Below are positions 25,638-35,268 of a DNA stretch of 64,000 nt, piece by piece. Position numbers and translations under genes: made by a program. Each line of letters begins with the position of its first letter. Position 1 is the stretch's first letter. The stretch is from Mycobacterium branderi (lineage in GTDB: Bacteria > Actinomycetota > Actinomycetes > Mycobacteriales > Mycobacteriaceae): assembly GCF_010728725.1 (NCBI RefSeq), contig NZ_AP022606.1, positions 620,001 through 684,000 on the forward strand, read 5' to 3'. The notes beneath the pieces are model-generated. The model was not told where the DNA came from, did not search any database, and worked only from the letters and a program-made list of their open reading frames with translations.

Positions 25638-28600
25638 TGGACCGCTTCGATCTGCTCGGCCCACTCCCCGCAGCCGGTTCCACGACGGTGCTGGAGGCCA
25701 GCGCCGGCACCGGCAAGACATTCGCACTGGCCGGCCTGGTCACCCGCTACATCGCCGAGGGCGTCGCAACCCTGGACGAGATGCTGCTGATCACGTTCAG
25801 TCGCGCGGCCAGCCGCGAACTGCGCGAACGGGTCCGCTGCCAAATCGTGGAAATCGTTGTCGCGCTGTGTGGCTCGCCGGAGCATGCGCCCAACGACTTC
25901 GTGGCGTATCTGTGCCGCGGCACCGTAGCCGACCGTGACCGGCGCTGCGCCAGGCTGCGGGACGCGCTGGCCAACTTCGACGCGGCCACGATCGCCACCA
26001 CGCACCAGTTCTGTCAGCTGGTGTTGCGCTCGCTCGGGGTTGCCGGGGACACCGACGCCGGCGTGACGCTGGTGGAAAGCCTCGACGACCTGGTCAGCCG
26101 GATCGTCGACGACCTGTATCTGGTGCACTTCGGTTCCGACCGCGACGAGGCGGCTCTTACCCACGCCGACGCGCTGAAGTTGGCCCGCGCAGTGGTCGCC
26201 GATCCCTGCGCCCAGCTGCGGCCGACGGACCCCGTCCCGGAATCCGTTGCGGCAGTGCGATTGCGGTTTGCCCGTGACGTGCTTTCTCAGCTCGAGTTGC
26301 GCAAGCGCCGGCTGGGCATCCTCAGCTACGACGATCTGCTGACCCGGCTCGCCGACGCCCTCGAAGACGACGACTCCGACGCGCGGGACCGGATGCGCAA
26401 CCGCTGGCCGATCGTGATGGTCGACGAGTTCCAGGACACCGACCCGATTCAATGGCAGGTCATCGACCGCGCCTTCAACGACCACTGCACGCTGGTGCTG
26501 ATCGGCGATCCCAAGCAGGCGATCTACGGCTTCCGCGGCGGCGACATCTACACCTATCTGCAGGCCGCCCGCACGGCGGGCCAACGGTGCACGTTGAGCG
26601 TGAACTGGCGCAGCGACAAGGTTCTCGTCGACGCCCTGCAGGTTGTCTTGCGCGGGGCGGCGTTGGGCGACCCGGACATCGTCGTGCGCGATGTCGAGGC
26701 TTCTGTTGCCGGGCATCGGCTGCGAAACGCGCCGCGCAATGCGCCGTTTCGGCTGCGGCTGCTGGGCCGCGCCATGTTCGGCCGCCCGGGCGCCAAGACG
26801 ATTCCGATCGCGGCGCTGCGCGACTACATCTCGGCCGATCTGGCCGCAGACATCGGGGTACTGCTGGCCAGCGAGGCCACCTTCGACGGCAATCCCGTGC
26901 AAGCCGGCGACGTCGCGGTCATCGTCGAAAGAAGCGAGGACGCCCTGGCATGCCAGAAAGCCTTGACAGCGGCTGGGATTCAAGCGGTCTACACCGGCGA
27001 CTCCGACGTGTTCGCCTCCGATGCCGCCAAAGATTGGCTGTGCCTGCTCGAGGCGTTCGACCAGACGCACCGCAACGGCCTGGTGCGTGCGGCCGGGGCG
27101 ACGGTGTTCTTCGGCCACACCGCCGACGACCTCGCCGCCGGCGGCGACCAGCTGACCGACCGGCTGGCCGTCACGCTGCGAGACTGGGCGGACCATCTGC
27201 GGGCCCGCGGGCCGGCCGCGGTCTTCGAGGCGGCGCAGCTGGCGGGGCTGGGCCGTCGGGTACTGGGCGAGCCGGGCGGCGAGCGGACGATGACCGATCT
27301 GGCCCACGTCGCCCAGCTGCTGCACGAGGTGGCGCACCGGCAGCGATTGGCCCTTCCCGCGCTGCGTGATTGGCTGCGCCGTCAGCGTGAGGAGCGCGAC
27401 GGCCCGCAGGAACGCAACCGGCGCATCGACAGCGACGCCGCCGCGGTGCAGATCATGACGGTGTGGGGCGCCAAGGGCCTGCAGTTCCCGATCGTCTATC
27501 TGCCGTTCGCATTCAACCGACACGTGTTCGTCGACGACATTCCGCTGTATCACGACGACGGGATTCGCTGCCTGTATGTCGGCGGCCGCGACAGTGCCGG
27601 TCAGGTGGACGCGCTCAGCCGGGCGGAGGCGGCGCGCAACGACATCCGGCTGACCTATGTGGCGCTGACGCGGGCGCAGTCGCAAGTGGTGACCTGGTGG
27701 GCGCCGGCCTGGGACGAGCCGAATGGCGGTCTGTCGCGGCTGATGCGGGGACGGCGGATGGGTGAGGCGCTGGTGCCGGATTCCTGTGAGCCCAAGACGA
27801 TTTCGGACGAGCAAGCGTTGGCGCTGATGCGTGAATGGCAGGCCGCGGGCGGGCCGGTGATCGAGGAGCCGTCGGTGACCGCCGTCGCGCCTGTTCCGCC
27901 GTCCGCGCCGCCGACCGACCTCGAGGTGCGACATTTTCACCGGTCGATCGACACCGACTGGCGACGCACCTCGTATTCGGCGCTGATCCGCGGTACCGAG
28001 GCGGCCGGAGTGAGCAGCGAGGCGGAAGTCACTGCCCGCGACGACGAAGTGGAGGTGGTTCCCGCCGGTGCACCGGGCGACGCGGGTGTCCCGTCCCCGA
28101 TGGCGGAGCTGCCGTCGGGCGCCGCATTCGGCTCGCTGGTGCATGCGGTGCTGGAAAATGCCGACCCGTCCGCCGCGGATCTGGCCGCCGAGCTGGAAGC
28201 GCAGGTGCGGTTGCACAAGGCGTGGTGGCCGGTCGATGTCGAGCCTGCTGCGTTGGCCGCTGCGCTGGTGCCGATGCACGACACGCCGTTGGGTCCACTG
28301 GCCGCCGGCCGGACGCTGCGCCAGATCGGCGTGCCAGACCGCTTGCGGGAGTTGGACTTCGAGATCCCGGTGGCCGGCGGCGACGCCCGCGGCCTGGCGC
28401 CGGACATTCGGCTCGCCGATATCGGCGCACTGCTGCGTGACTACCTGCCCGCCGACGATCCGTTCGCGCGATATGCAGAGCGGTTGACGTCCGACGGGCT
28501 CGGCGGCCAGCCGCTGCGGGGCTACTTGTCCGGATCGGTCGACGTCGTGCTGCGCTTGCCCGGACCGCGTTATCTGGTGGTGGACTACAAGACTAACTTC

Positions 28601-28888
28601 CTCGGTGGGGCCAGCGCCGATTACAGCTTGCCGCGGCTGACCGAGGCGATGCTGCATTCCGACTATCCGTTGCAGGCCTTGCTGTATCTGGTTGTGCTGC
28701 ACCGCTTTCTGCGGTGGCGGCAGCCGGATTACGACCCGTCGACGCATCTCGGCGGAGTCTTGTACCTGTTTGTGCGGGGCATGTGCGGCGCAAAGTCACC
28801 AGGGTCCGGAGTGTTCGGCTGGCAGCCGCCGGCCACACTGGTGCCGGCGCTGTCGGATCTGCTCGACGAGGGGCGGCAGGTCGCATGA
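25637..28888 (+). CDS. recB: Exonuclease V (RecBCD) subunit beta, RecB
   Basis: A 1083-residue helicase-nuclease. The Walker A EASAGTGKTFA is at 20-30, MVDEFQDTDPIQW is the Walker B, VWGAKGLQFPIVYLPF and TYVALTRAQSQVV are later SF1 motifs. The C-terminal RecB nuclease has SVDVVLRLPG with Asp969 and YLVVDYKTN with Asp983 and Lys985. It overlaps recC by 1 bp and recD by 4 bp (ATGA), so recC-recB-recD is one operon. Confidence 0.97.
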   Translation: MDRFDLLGPLPAAGSTTVLEASAGTGKTFALAGLVTRYIAEGVATLDEMLLITFSRAASRELRERVRCQIVEIVVALCGSPEHAPNDFVAYLCRGTVADRDRRCARLRDALANFDAATIATTHQFCQLVLRSLGVAGDTDAGVTLVESLDDLVSRIVDDLYLVHFGSDRDEAALTHADALKLARAVVADPCAQLRPTDPVPESVAAVRLRFARDVLSQLELRKRRLGILSYDDLLTRLADALEDDDSDARDRMRNRWPIVMVDEFQDTDPIQWQVIDRAFNDHCTLVLIGDPKQAIYGFRGGDIYTYLQAARTAGQRCTLSVNWRSDKVLVDALQVVLRGAALGDPDIVVRDVEASVAGHRLRNAPRNAPFRLRLLGRAMFGRPGAKTIPIAALRDYISADLAADIGVLLASEATFDGNPVQAGDVAVIVERSEDALACQKALTAAGIQAVYTGDSDVFASDAAKDWLCLLEAFDQTHRNGLVRAAGATVFFGHTADDLAAGGDQLTDRLAVTLRDWADHLRARGPAAVFEAAQLAGLGRRVLGEPGGERTMTDLAHVAQLLHEVAHRQRLALPALRDWLRRQREERDGPQERNRRIDSDAAAVQIMTVWGAKGLQFPIVYLPFAFNRHVFVDDIPLYHDDGIRCLYVGGRDSAGQVDALSRAEAARNDIRLTYVALTRAQSQVVTWWAPAWDEPNGGLSRLMRGRRMGEALVPDSCEPKTISDEQALALMREWQAAGGPVIEEPSVTAVAPVPPSAPPTDLEVRHFHRSIDTDWRRTSYSALIRGTEAAGVSSEAEVTARDDEVEVVPAGAPGDAGVPSPMAELPSGAAFGSLVHAVLENADPSAADLAAELEAQVRLHKAWWPVDVEPAALAAALVPMHDTPLGPLAAGRTLRQIGVPDRLRELDFEIPVAGGDARGLAPDIRLADIGALLRDYLPADDPFARYAERLTSDGLGGQPLRGYLSGSVDVVLRLPGPRYLVVDYKTNFLGGASADYSLPRLTEAMLHSDYPLQALLYLVVLHRFLRWRQPDYDPSTHLGGVLYLFVRGMCGAKSPGSGVFGWQPPATLVPALSDLLDEGRQVA

Positions 28889-30594
28889 CGGTAACCGACA
28901 TCGAAATGGCGATCGGCGTGTCCGGCCTGTTGCGCGAATTCAACGAGGCGGGCGTGCTGGAGATCGCCGACGTCCATGTGGCACAACGGGTTACCGCGCT
29001 GGCCGACGAGTCTGACGAGACCGTGGCTTTGGCGGTGGCATTGGCGGTTCGGGCGCTGCGCGGCGGATCGGTGTGCGTAGATCTGACGACGGTGGTTGCG
29101 GATTCCCCGGACCTTCCCTGGCCCGAACCGTCGTCATGGCTTGCCGCCGTGCACGCATCGGGATTGGTCCGCACGGTATTGCGGCTCTACGACGACCGGC
29201 TGCTCTACCTCGACCGGTATTGGCGGGAGGAGGAGCAGGTCTGCGCGGACTTGCTCGGCCTGCTGGTATCCGGAGCAATGGTCGAAAGCCCGGCCGTCGC
29301 ACGGCTTTTTTCGGTCGGCTACGAGGAGCAGCGGGCTGCCGCGGAAATCGCGCTGTCGCAGTCGGTTACGGTGCTGACCGGCGGGCCGGGCACCGGGAAG
29401 ACGACGACGATCGCGCGGCTTTTGGCGCTGCTCACGGACCAGGCGGAGCTTTCCGGCCGCGCGGGCTTCCGGATCGCGCTGGCGGCGCCGACCGGCAAGG
29501 CGGCCGCCCGGTTGACCGAAACGGTGAAGTCCGAAGTGGAAAGACTCCCGGACATCGACCGTGACCGGCTGACCGGCCTGCAGGCGGTGACGCTACACCG
29601 GCTGCTGGGTAGCCGGCCCGATACGTCGGTGCGGTTCAAGCACAATCGCGGCAACCGGCTGCCGCACGCGGTGATCGTCGTCGACGAGACGTCGATGGTG
29701 TCGCTGACCATGATGGCCCGACTGCTGGAAGCGGTGCGCCCGGATGCGCGGCTGATCCTGGTGGGCGACCCGGACCAGTTGGTGTCGGTGGAAGCCGGGG
29801 CCGTGTTGGCGGACCTAGTGGACGGGCTGTCGGCGCGCGCCGACGTACGGGTGGCGGCGCTGCGGACGTCGCATCGGTTCGGCGAGTCGATCGGCGCGTT
29901 GGCGGACGCGATCCGCGAAGGCCAAGCCGACCGCGTGGTCGAGCTGCTGCGGGCCGGCGATGAGCACATCGAGTGGATCGACGACGAGAACCCGGCGGCG
30001 CAGTTGCGGTCCATCCTTGTCCCGCATGCGATCCGGCTGCGCGAGGCCGCCATGTTGGGGGCGGATATGGTAGCGCTGGCGACGCTGGACGAGCACCGGC
30101 TGCTCTGCGCGCATCGGAGAGGCCCGTTTGGCGTCCAGCACTGGAACCGGCAGGTGGAGCAGTGGCTGTCCGAGGAGACCGGCCTGCCGCCGTGGTCGGA
30201 GTGGTACGCCGGACGGCCACTTCTGGTGACTGCCAACGACTATGCGTTGAAAATCAACAACGGCGACACCGGCGTGGTGATGTCCGGCGCGGATGGTTTG
30301 CGCGCCGTCATCTCCGCAGCCACTGGGCCGCTTGACTTTTCGACCAGCCGGCTAGCCGACGTCGACACCATGCATGCGATGACGATCCACAAATCCCAGG
30401 GCAGTCAGGTCGACGAAGTCACGACGCTGATCCCGTCGGAGGATTCGCGGCTGTTGACCCGGGAGCTGTTCTATACCGCGGTGACCCGCGCGAAGCGAAA
30501 GGTGCGCGTGGTGGGATCAGAGGCGTCGATTCGGGCTGCGATCGATCGGCGGGTCGCGCGAGCGAGTGGCTTGGCGAGGCGGCTTGGAGCGTAA
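28885..30594 (+). CDS. recD: Exonuclease V (RecBCD) subunit alpha, RecD
   Basis: A 569-residue SF1B 5'-3' helicase. An N-terminal domain of about 150 residues precedes Walker A GGPGTGKT (166-173), VVDETSMVS is the Walker B, VGDPDQL is motif III and MTIHKSQGSQVDEV with YTAVTRAKRKV are motifs V-VI. In RecBCD it is the lagging-strand motor and controls the nuclease. Length matches M. tuberculosis RecD. It is the last gene of the operon. Confidence 0.96.
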   Translation: MTVTDIEMAIGVSGLLREFNEAGVLEIADVHVAQRVTALADESDETVALAVALAVRALRGGSVCVDLTTVVADSPDLPWPEPSSWLAAVHASGLVRTVLRLYDDRLLYLDRYWREEEQVCADLLGLLVSGAMVESPAVARLFSVGYEEQRAAAEIALSQSVTVLTGGPGTGKTTTIARLLALLTDQAELSGRAGFRIALAAPTGKAAARLTETVKSEVERLPDIDRDRLTGLQAVTLHRLLGSRPDTSVRFKHNRGNRLPHAVIVVDETSMVSLTMMARLLEAVRPDARLILVGDPDQLVSVEAGAVLADLVDGLSARADVRVAALRTSHRFGESIGALADAIREGQADRVVELLRAGDEHIEWIDDENPAAQLRSILVPHAIRLREAAMLGADMVALATLDEHRLLCAHRRGPFGVQHWNRQVEQWLSEETGLPPWSEWYAGRPLLVTANDYALKINNGDTGVVMSGADGLRAVISAATGPLDFSTSRLADVDTMHAMTIHKSQGSQVDEVTTLIPSEDSRLLTRELFYTAVTRAKRKVRVVGSEASIRAAIDRRVARASGLARRLGA

Positions 30595-30700
30595 TCACGT
30601 CTGCCCCAGGTGTCCCTGCTCCAGGCGGCACCCGTTGCGCCCGGTTACGAGCGACAAACGACCTGTTGTCCATCACGCCGGCTGCGCCTACGCTCCCGCC

Positions 30701-31498
30701 ATGACACTTCCTCCGCCCTCGGCAGGGTCGGTCGCCGTCGTCACCGGCGCGTCCTCCGGCATCGGCGAACAATTCGCCCGCCAACTCGTGGCCCGCGGCT
30801 ATCGCGTCGTCGTCACTGCCCGCCGGGAAGACCGGCTGCAGGCACTGTGCACCGAGCTTGGCGGCGACGAGCACGCCGTCGCGGTGGGCACCGACCTCGC
30901 GGTGCCGGAAGACCGCGACCGGCTGGCCGCGCGGATCGACGAGTTGGGCGCTCAGGTCGACATCCTGGTCAACAACGCGGGCCTGGGCATCTACACGAAG
31001 TTCGGCGCCGAAGGCCGTGACAAGGAACTGCAGATGCTGCGCGTCGATGTCGAGGCGGTGGCGGATCTGATGCTGCGCTATCTGCCCGGCATGGTCGACC
31101 GCGGCAAAGGCGCGATCATCAACCTGTCGTCGGTGTCGGGATTTCAGCCGGCGCCGTACAACGCCGGCTACGCCGCGGCGAAAGCGTATGTGCTGTGGCT
31201 GTCGGAGGCGGTCAACGCCGAGGTCGCCGGCAGCGGGGTGACGGTCACCGCGGTGTGCCCCGGGCCGGTGCCCACGGAGTTTCAGGCCGCCGCCGACGCC
31301 GACTACCTCCTCGACCGGGTTCCGTCGTTCGCCCGGGTTTCCCCGGAGCGGGTCGCCGCCGACGCGCTGAAGGCCGCCGAGCATGGTCGCGGGTCGGTGG
31401 TGCCGGGTGGGCCGCACGTGCGGGCTTTCCTCGGATCGTCCCGGTTCGCGCCGACGCCGTTGGTGCTGCCGGTCATCGCGCGAATGTACAAGCGCTAG
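30701..31498 (+). CDS. Short-chain dehydrogenase/reductase
   Basis: A 265-residue SDR with the NAD(P)-binding TGASSGIG (15-22), TARR at the end of beta 2 (suggesting NADP), NNAG, and the catalytic SSVSG...YAAAK with Ser-Tyr-Lys. It may reduce a keto or hydroxyl group on a lipid or steroid. It follows recD after 106 bp and ends convergently with the radical SAM gene, overlapping it by 4 bp. Confidence 0.88.
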   Translation: MTLPPPSAGSVAVVTGASSGIGEQFARQLVARGYRVVVTARREDRLQALCTELGGDEHAVAVGTDLAVPEDRDRLAARIDELGAQVDILVNNAGLGIYTKFGAEGRDKELQMLRVDVEAVADLMLRYLPGMVDRGKGAIINLSSVSGFQPAPYNAGYAAAKAYVLWLSEAVNAEVAGSGVTVTAVCPGPVPTEFQAAADADYLLDRVPSFARVSPERVAADALKAAEHGRGSVVPGGPHVRAFLGSSRFAPTPLVLPVIARMYKR

Positions 31499-33054
31499 AA
31501 CGTGTTCACCAGCCTGCGCTGTTCGGCCATCTGGCGCGACATCGTGTAGTGGTGGTAGTGCATCGCGCACTTGATCACACAGATGAACAACAGATTCGGA
31601 TCGGGCCGTCGGCGCAGCATGGTCGTCATCCGGCGGCGATAGATCCGGCGCAAGCGCGGGTCCGGAATGGTGCGCATCAGCCGCAGCAACAGTCCAGCCG
31701 CCCGCAGAGCATCGATCGACTGCGACGTGAACTTCTTCCACGGATGCCGTCGCCAGTAGGCGTTGCGGGTGCGGGCCCAGTCGAATCGGCGCTCCAGGTA
31801 AAGGTTCTCGAGCCGCTCGAAGTAGAAGTCGGGGTCGTAGAGGTCCCGCATCAGCTCGATGTAGCCGTCGCGCAGCTCGTCGCGCGTCATGCCAAGCGGA
31901 ATGACGTTGGTGCCGTATGTCTGTTCGTCGTCGAGGTCGAGGCGGCCCTCGTTCTTCAGTCGGGTGTGCAGAGGGGTTTTCGGGATGGCCGCGAGCATGC
32001 CGACCATCGCGTGCATGATGTCGGTCTGGCGCACGAGTTCCCGCTGCGCCTTGAAGATCCGGGTGTCGTCGTGGTCGAACCCGACGATCATGCCGCACCA
32101 GACTTCGATGCCGGAGTCCTGCACTGTGCGAACGCGATCGACGATCGTCCCGCCCTTGCGGACGTTTTGGTATTTCTTCGTTTCGCGCAGCGATTCTTCG
32201 TTGGGGCTTTCGATGCCGATGAAGACGGTCACGATGTTGGCCGCGTCCATCAACTGCATCAGCTCGTCATCTTCGGCGAGGTTGAGCGACGCCTCGGTGA
32301 AGAACATGAAGGGATATCCCTCGGCGGCCTGCCATGCGGCCAGGTCGCGCAGCAATCTCTTCACCGCGACCTTGTTGCCGATCAGGTTGTCGTCGACGAC
32401 GAACGCAATGTGCATGTGCTGCTTGCGCATTGCTTCCAGCTCGGCGATCACCTGCGCGCTGGTCTTCAGCCGCGGCCGGCGGCCGAAGATGAGGATGATG
32501 TCGCAGAACTCGCACTGGAACGGGCAGCCGCGGGAGAACTGGATGCTGCCGAACAGATAGTCCTTGATCTTCAGCAGGTCATATCGCGGCACCGGCACTC
32601 GTGTCATGTCGGTGGGCTCGCGTTGCTCGTACCGTTGCCGGTGCCGCCCGTGGGACCATTCGTCGAGAAACTGCGGCCAGGTCGTTTCGGCTTCACCGAC
32701 GAAGATCACGTCGGGCAGTCCGTCGAAGTAGTCTTCCTGCACGCTGACCCACGGCCCGCCGACGACGGTGAAGACGCCGCGGGCTTTGAGTTCGCGGAGT
32801 ATCTCGCGCATGCGATGGCGCTGGACGATCATGCCGGTGAGGCCCACGATGTCGGCCCGCGCCAGCCGGTCGTAGTCGAGAGGCTCGACGTTCTCGTCGA
32901 CGATCGTCACGGAATGGCCGGCGGACGTCACCGCCGCGAGCAGCGGCAGGCAGGCGGTCGGCAGGTTGCACTTCTTGCCCAGCAACGGAAGTGCGTATTC
33001 CAGCCCCCAGTACGACACCTCGAACCGAGGGTTGACCAGGACGATATCGGCCAT
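31495..33054 (-). CDS. B12-binding radical SAM protein with DUF4070-type tail
   Basis: A 519-residue protein. The N-terminal Rossmann-like B12-binding domain (about 1-135) contains IVLVNPRFEVSYWGLEYALP and TVVGGPWVS. The radical SAM core has FSRGCPFQCEFC, with Cys177, Cys181 and Cys184 as the CxxxCxxC 4Fe-4S ligands. The C-terminal 110 residues, beginning near YFERLENLYLERRF, look like the DUF4070 tail. Relatives are class B-like methyltransferases or rearrangement enzymes; the substrate is unknown. ATG 33054 is used, with an alternative 7 codons upstream. It is not part of the radical SAM pair at 57-60 kb. Confidence 0.85.
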   Translation of the reverse strand: MADIVLVNPRFEVSYWGLEYALPLLGKKCNLPTACLPLLAAVTSAGHSVTIVDENVEPLDYDRLARADIVGLTGMIVQRHRMREILRELKARGVFTVVGGPWVSVQEDYFDGLPDVIFVGEAETTWPQFLDEWSHGRHRQRYEQREPTDMTRVPVPRYDLLKIKDYLFGSIQFSRGCPFQCEFCDIILIFGRRPRLKTSAQVIAELEAMRKQHMHIAFVVDDNLIGNKVAVKRLLRDLAAWQAAEGYPFMFFTEASLNLAEDDELMQLMDAANIVTVFIGIESPNEESLRETKKYQNVRKGGTIVDRVRTVQDSGIEVWCGMIVGFDHDDTRIFKAQRELVRQTDIMHAMVGMLAAIPKTPLHTRLKNEGRLDLDDEQTYGTNVIPLGMTRDELRDGYIELMRDLYDPDFYFERLENLYLERRFDWARTRNAYWRRHPWKKFTSQSIDALRAAGLLLRLMRTIPDPRLRRIYRRRMTTMLRRRPDPNLLFICVIKCAMHYHHYTMSRQMAEQRRLVNTF

Positions 33055-33107
33055 GATCGCCCCATCGTCGCGCACCCGGCGCCGCCGCGTGTAGGTAGCG
33101 AACTACC

Positions 33108-33704
33108 TCAATTGTCAACCGACCGCCCGAGAAAGGCCATCAGCCGGGCAGTGGGCGTCGCGCCCTCGGGCGCCGGCCGGGCCGGACCGAACCCGCCCGG
33201 GCGCCGCAGCATGTCGTCGGGCACCGACTCCACCAACTGGCGGCAGAACTCCAGCAGGTGCTCGGGCAGCTCGAAGGGCTGCTCGCGTGAGCGGTAGAGA
33301 TCCCAGCTGTGCAGCGCCAGATCGGCGACGGGATAGGCCAGCGCCCGGTGCAACGGGACTTCGCCCTGCGGCGACGGCCGCAACGCGTCGAGGTCCGCGC
33401 CGGGCAGGGCGTCGTGCAACCGGGCGGCGAGCTCACGAAGCCGCGCGGCCGGGTCGTCGGATTTCCAGTCGTCCGGTTGGGACGGCCGTTGCCAGATGTC
33501 GCCGCCCTCCACCAGCGTCACGACCTTGGTCGCGCTGCCGGTGACGTGACCGACCAGGTCCCGGATGCTCCAGCCTTCGAGATTGGATGGGAGATCCCAA
33601 CTTTCGGAGGGAATCTGCTCTACCGCGTCAATGAGCAAGCCGATCGCCTCGGTGGCGCGCAGGCCGACCTGTGCGGTGGCGTTCATGACTTCGTGGTCGC
33701 TCAC
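33108..33704 (-). CDS. TIGR03086-type mycothiol-dependent/DinB-fold metal-binding protein
   Basis: A 198-residue protein with the DinB-fold family pattern: LRATEAIGLLIDAV, then EGWSIRDLVGHVTGSA with a metal His, LALHSWDLYR with another His, and the C-terminal RLMAFLGR. The family is common in actinobacteria, sometimes as maleylpyruvate isomerase. GTG start at 33704 after a strong GGAGGAATC. It lies upstream of the radical SAM gene on the same strand (53-bp gap) and is divergent from the vapBC operon across a palindrome. Confidence 0.78.
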   Translation of the reverse strand: MSDHEVMNATAQVGLRATEAIGLLIDAVEQIPSESWDLPSNLEGWSIRDLVGHVTGSATKVVTLVEGGDIWQRPSQPDDWKSDDPAARLRELAARLHDALPGADLDALRPSPQGEVPLHRALAYPVADLALHSWDLYRSREQPFELPEHLLEFCRQLVESVPDDMLRRPGGFGPARPAPEGATPTARLMAFLGRSVDN

Positions 33705-33728
33705 TGATTCCTCCCGCGGGAAAGCTCT

Positions 33729-33748
33729 GTACTACGTAAATGTAGTAC
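33729..33748. promoter_or_regulatory. Palindrome upstream of vapB (probable antitoxin operator)
   Basis: GTACTAC-GTAAAT-GTAGTAC has perfect 7-bp arms and a 6-bp centre. It is 10 bp before the GTG start of the antitoxin gene and between divergent genes, the place where VapB-type complexes usually bind to repress their own promoter. Confidence 0.65.
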
Positions 33749-33758
33749 GATCGATGGC

Positions 33759-34031
33759 GTGGCTGAAGTGCCCGTGCGTGAGTTGAACCAAAACACTGCC
33801 GGCGTGCTGGCACGGGTCAAGCGCGGCGAACACATCGACATCACGGAACGCGGTGCCGTCGTCGCCCGTCTCGTGCCTGCCGAGGACAATCCGCTAGCCG
33901 AAATGATCAGCGCCGGAAGGCTTCATCCCGCCACTCTCAGCGGAGCGGCGCCCCGTCCGTCCGGGCCGGTCCAGACCGACCACGAGGCCGGCCAACTGCT
34001 ACGCGAGCTGCGCGACGACGAGCGCTATTGA
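33759..34031 (+). CDS. vapB: VapB-type antitoxin (Phd/prevent-host-death fold)
   Basis: A 90-residue protein. The N-terminal AEVPVRELNQNTAGVLARVKRGEHIDITERGAVVARL (about 2-38, read in parts) is the Phd/YefM DNA-binding domain, and the C-terminal part is flexible and acidic (DHEAGQLLRELRDDERY), where the toxin would bind. GTG start; the stop overlaps the toxin start by 1 bp. Confidence 0.88.
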   Translation: MAEVPVRELNQNTAGVLARVKRGEHIDITERGAVVARLVPAEDNPLAEMISAGRLHPATLSGAAPRPSGPVQTDHEAGQLLRELRDDERY

Positions 34032-34432
34032 TGCTTTACCTCGACACGTCGGCGCTCATCAAGCTGATTCGGCACGAACCCGAAAGCGATGCTCTCGCTG
34101 ACTGGCTCGACGGGCAAGCGCCCGCGCCGTGGGTGTCGTCGGCGTTGGTTGAGGTTGAGCTTCCGCGAGCTGTCCGCTGTGTCGATCCGTCGCTGCTTGT
34201 CGAGGTTCCGGCGATCGTGGCTCGCGTATCCCGGTATGAAGTCGACGAGGTGGTCCGAGCCGCCGCCGCGGCGTATCCGGATCCCAAGCTGCGGTCACTG
34301 GACGCGATCCATCTCGCTACTGGCGACGCGATTTTCGGCACCAGATTGACTGCGTTTGTCGCCTACGACGGACGCCTGCTCGCGGCCGCCGAGGCAGCCG
34401 GCCTCCCCACAGCTGCACCGGGGCTCTCATGA
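34031..34432 (+). CDS. vapC: VapC-type PIN-domain toxin
   Basis: A 133-residue PIN domain ribonuclease. MLYLDTSALIKL supplies the first catalytic Asp (about residue 5), LVEVELPRA the Glu, and SLDAIHLATG the later Asp. VapC toxins cut tRNA or rRNA and are neutralised by the upstream VapB. It overlaps vapB by 1 bp and the next gene by 4 bp (ATGA), so that gene is probably part of the same operon. Confidence 0.9.
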   Translation: MLYLDTSALIKLIRHEPESDALADWLDGQAPAPWVSSALVEVELPRAVRCVDPSLLVEVPAIVARVSRYEVDEVVRAAAAAYPDPKLRSLDAIHLATGDAIFGTRLTAFVAYDGRLLAAAEAAGLPTAAPGLS

Positions 34433-35268
34433 CAGATGCCGATGCGGGACGTGTCGCGGTCTACCTGGACTTCGACAACATCGTGATCTCTCGCTACGAC
34501 CAAGTCCACGGCCGCAATTCGTTTCAGAAGGACAAGGCCAAGGGGCTGGACAAGGATCGGCTGGCCCGGGCCACCGTCGACGTCGGGGCCATCATCGACT
34601 TCGCGTCGTCGTTCGGCACGCTGGTGCTCACCCGCGCGTACGCGGACTGGTCGGCCGAGGTCAACACCGGCTACCGCGAGCAATTGGTGGGCCGCGCGGT
34701 CGATTTGGTGCAGCTGTTCCCGGCGGCGGCCTACGGCAAGAACGCCGCCGACATCCGGCTGGCCGTCGACGCGGTCGAGGACATGTTCCGCCTGCCCGAC
34801 CTGACCCATGTGGTGATCGTGGCCGGCGACTCCGACTACATCCCGCTGGCACAGCGCTGTAAACGGCTGGGCCGCTACGTGGTTGGCGTCGGGGTGGCCG
34901 GGTCGTCGAGCCGGGCGCTGGCGGCCGCGTGCGACGAGTTCGTCACCTACGACGCGCTGCCCGGTGTTCCAGTCCCTGAGCCAGTGGCGGCGCCTAAGCG
35001 GCGCAGCAAGGACGCCGACGAGCCGCTACCGCCCGACCCGCAAGCCGCGGCCACCAGTCTGCTGACCCGCGCGCTGCGCATCGGGATGGAAAAGGATGAC
35101 GCCGAATGGCTGCACAACTCGGTGGTCAAGGCGCAGATGAAGCGGATGGACCCGTCGTTCAGCGAAAAGTCCTTGGGATTCAAGTCTTTCAGTGATTTCC
35201 TGCGGTCGCGCTCGGATCTGGTGGAGCTCGACGAGAGTTCGACGACGCGGATGGTGCGGCTGCGTTAG
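34429..35268 (+). CDS. NYN-domain protein with C-terminal OST-HTH/LOTUS domain
   Basis: A 279-residue protein. [13 protein letters not shown], with Asp14 and Asp16, [13 protein letters not shown] and [20 protein letters not shown] are the PIN-like NYN nuclease motifs (about 8-165). A Pro/Lys-rich linker ([18 protein letters not shown]) follows, then [23 protein letters not shown], a LOTUS/OST-HTH RNA-binding domain. It thus looks like an RNA-processing enzyme. It overlaps the vapC stop, an unusual three-gene arrangement (antitoxin, PIN toxin, NYN/OST-HTH). Confidence 0.85.
   Translation: MTDADAGRVAVYLDFDNIVISRYDQVHGRNSFQKDKAKGLDKDRLARATVDVGAIIDFASSFGTLVLTRAYADWSAEVNTGYREQLVGRAVDLVQLFPAAAYGKNAADIRLAVDAVEDMFRLPDLTHVVIVAGDSDYIPLAQRCKRLGRYVVGVGVAGSSSRALAAACDEFVTYDALPGVPVPEPVAAPKRRSKDADEPLPPDPQAAATSLLTRALRIGMEKDDAEWLHNSVVKAQMKRMDPSFSEKSLGFKSFSDFLRSRSDLVELDESSTTRMVRLR

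Noticed and set aside
25460..28747. A 1095-codon open frame on the minus strand opposite recB
   Set aside because: It is the mirror of a GC-rich gene and has no recognisable protein, while the plus frame contains all RecB motifs.
31495..33054. Considered as a third radical SAM gene of the Hxs system
   Set aside because: It has a B12-binding domain and DUF4070-like tail, and is 24 kb away from the Hxs genes.
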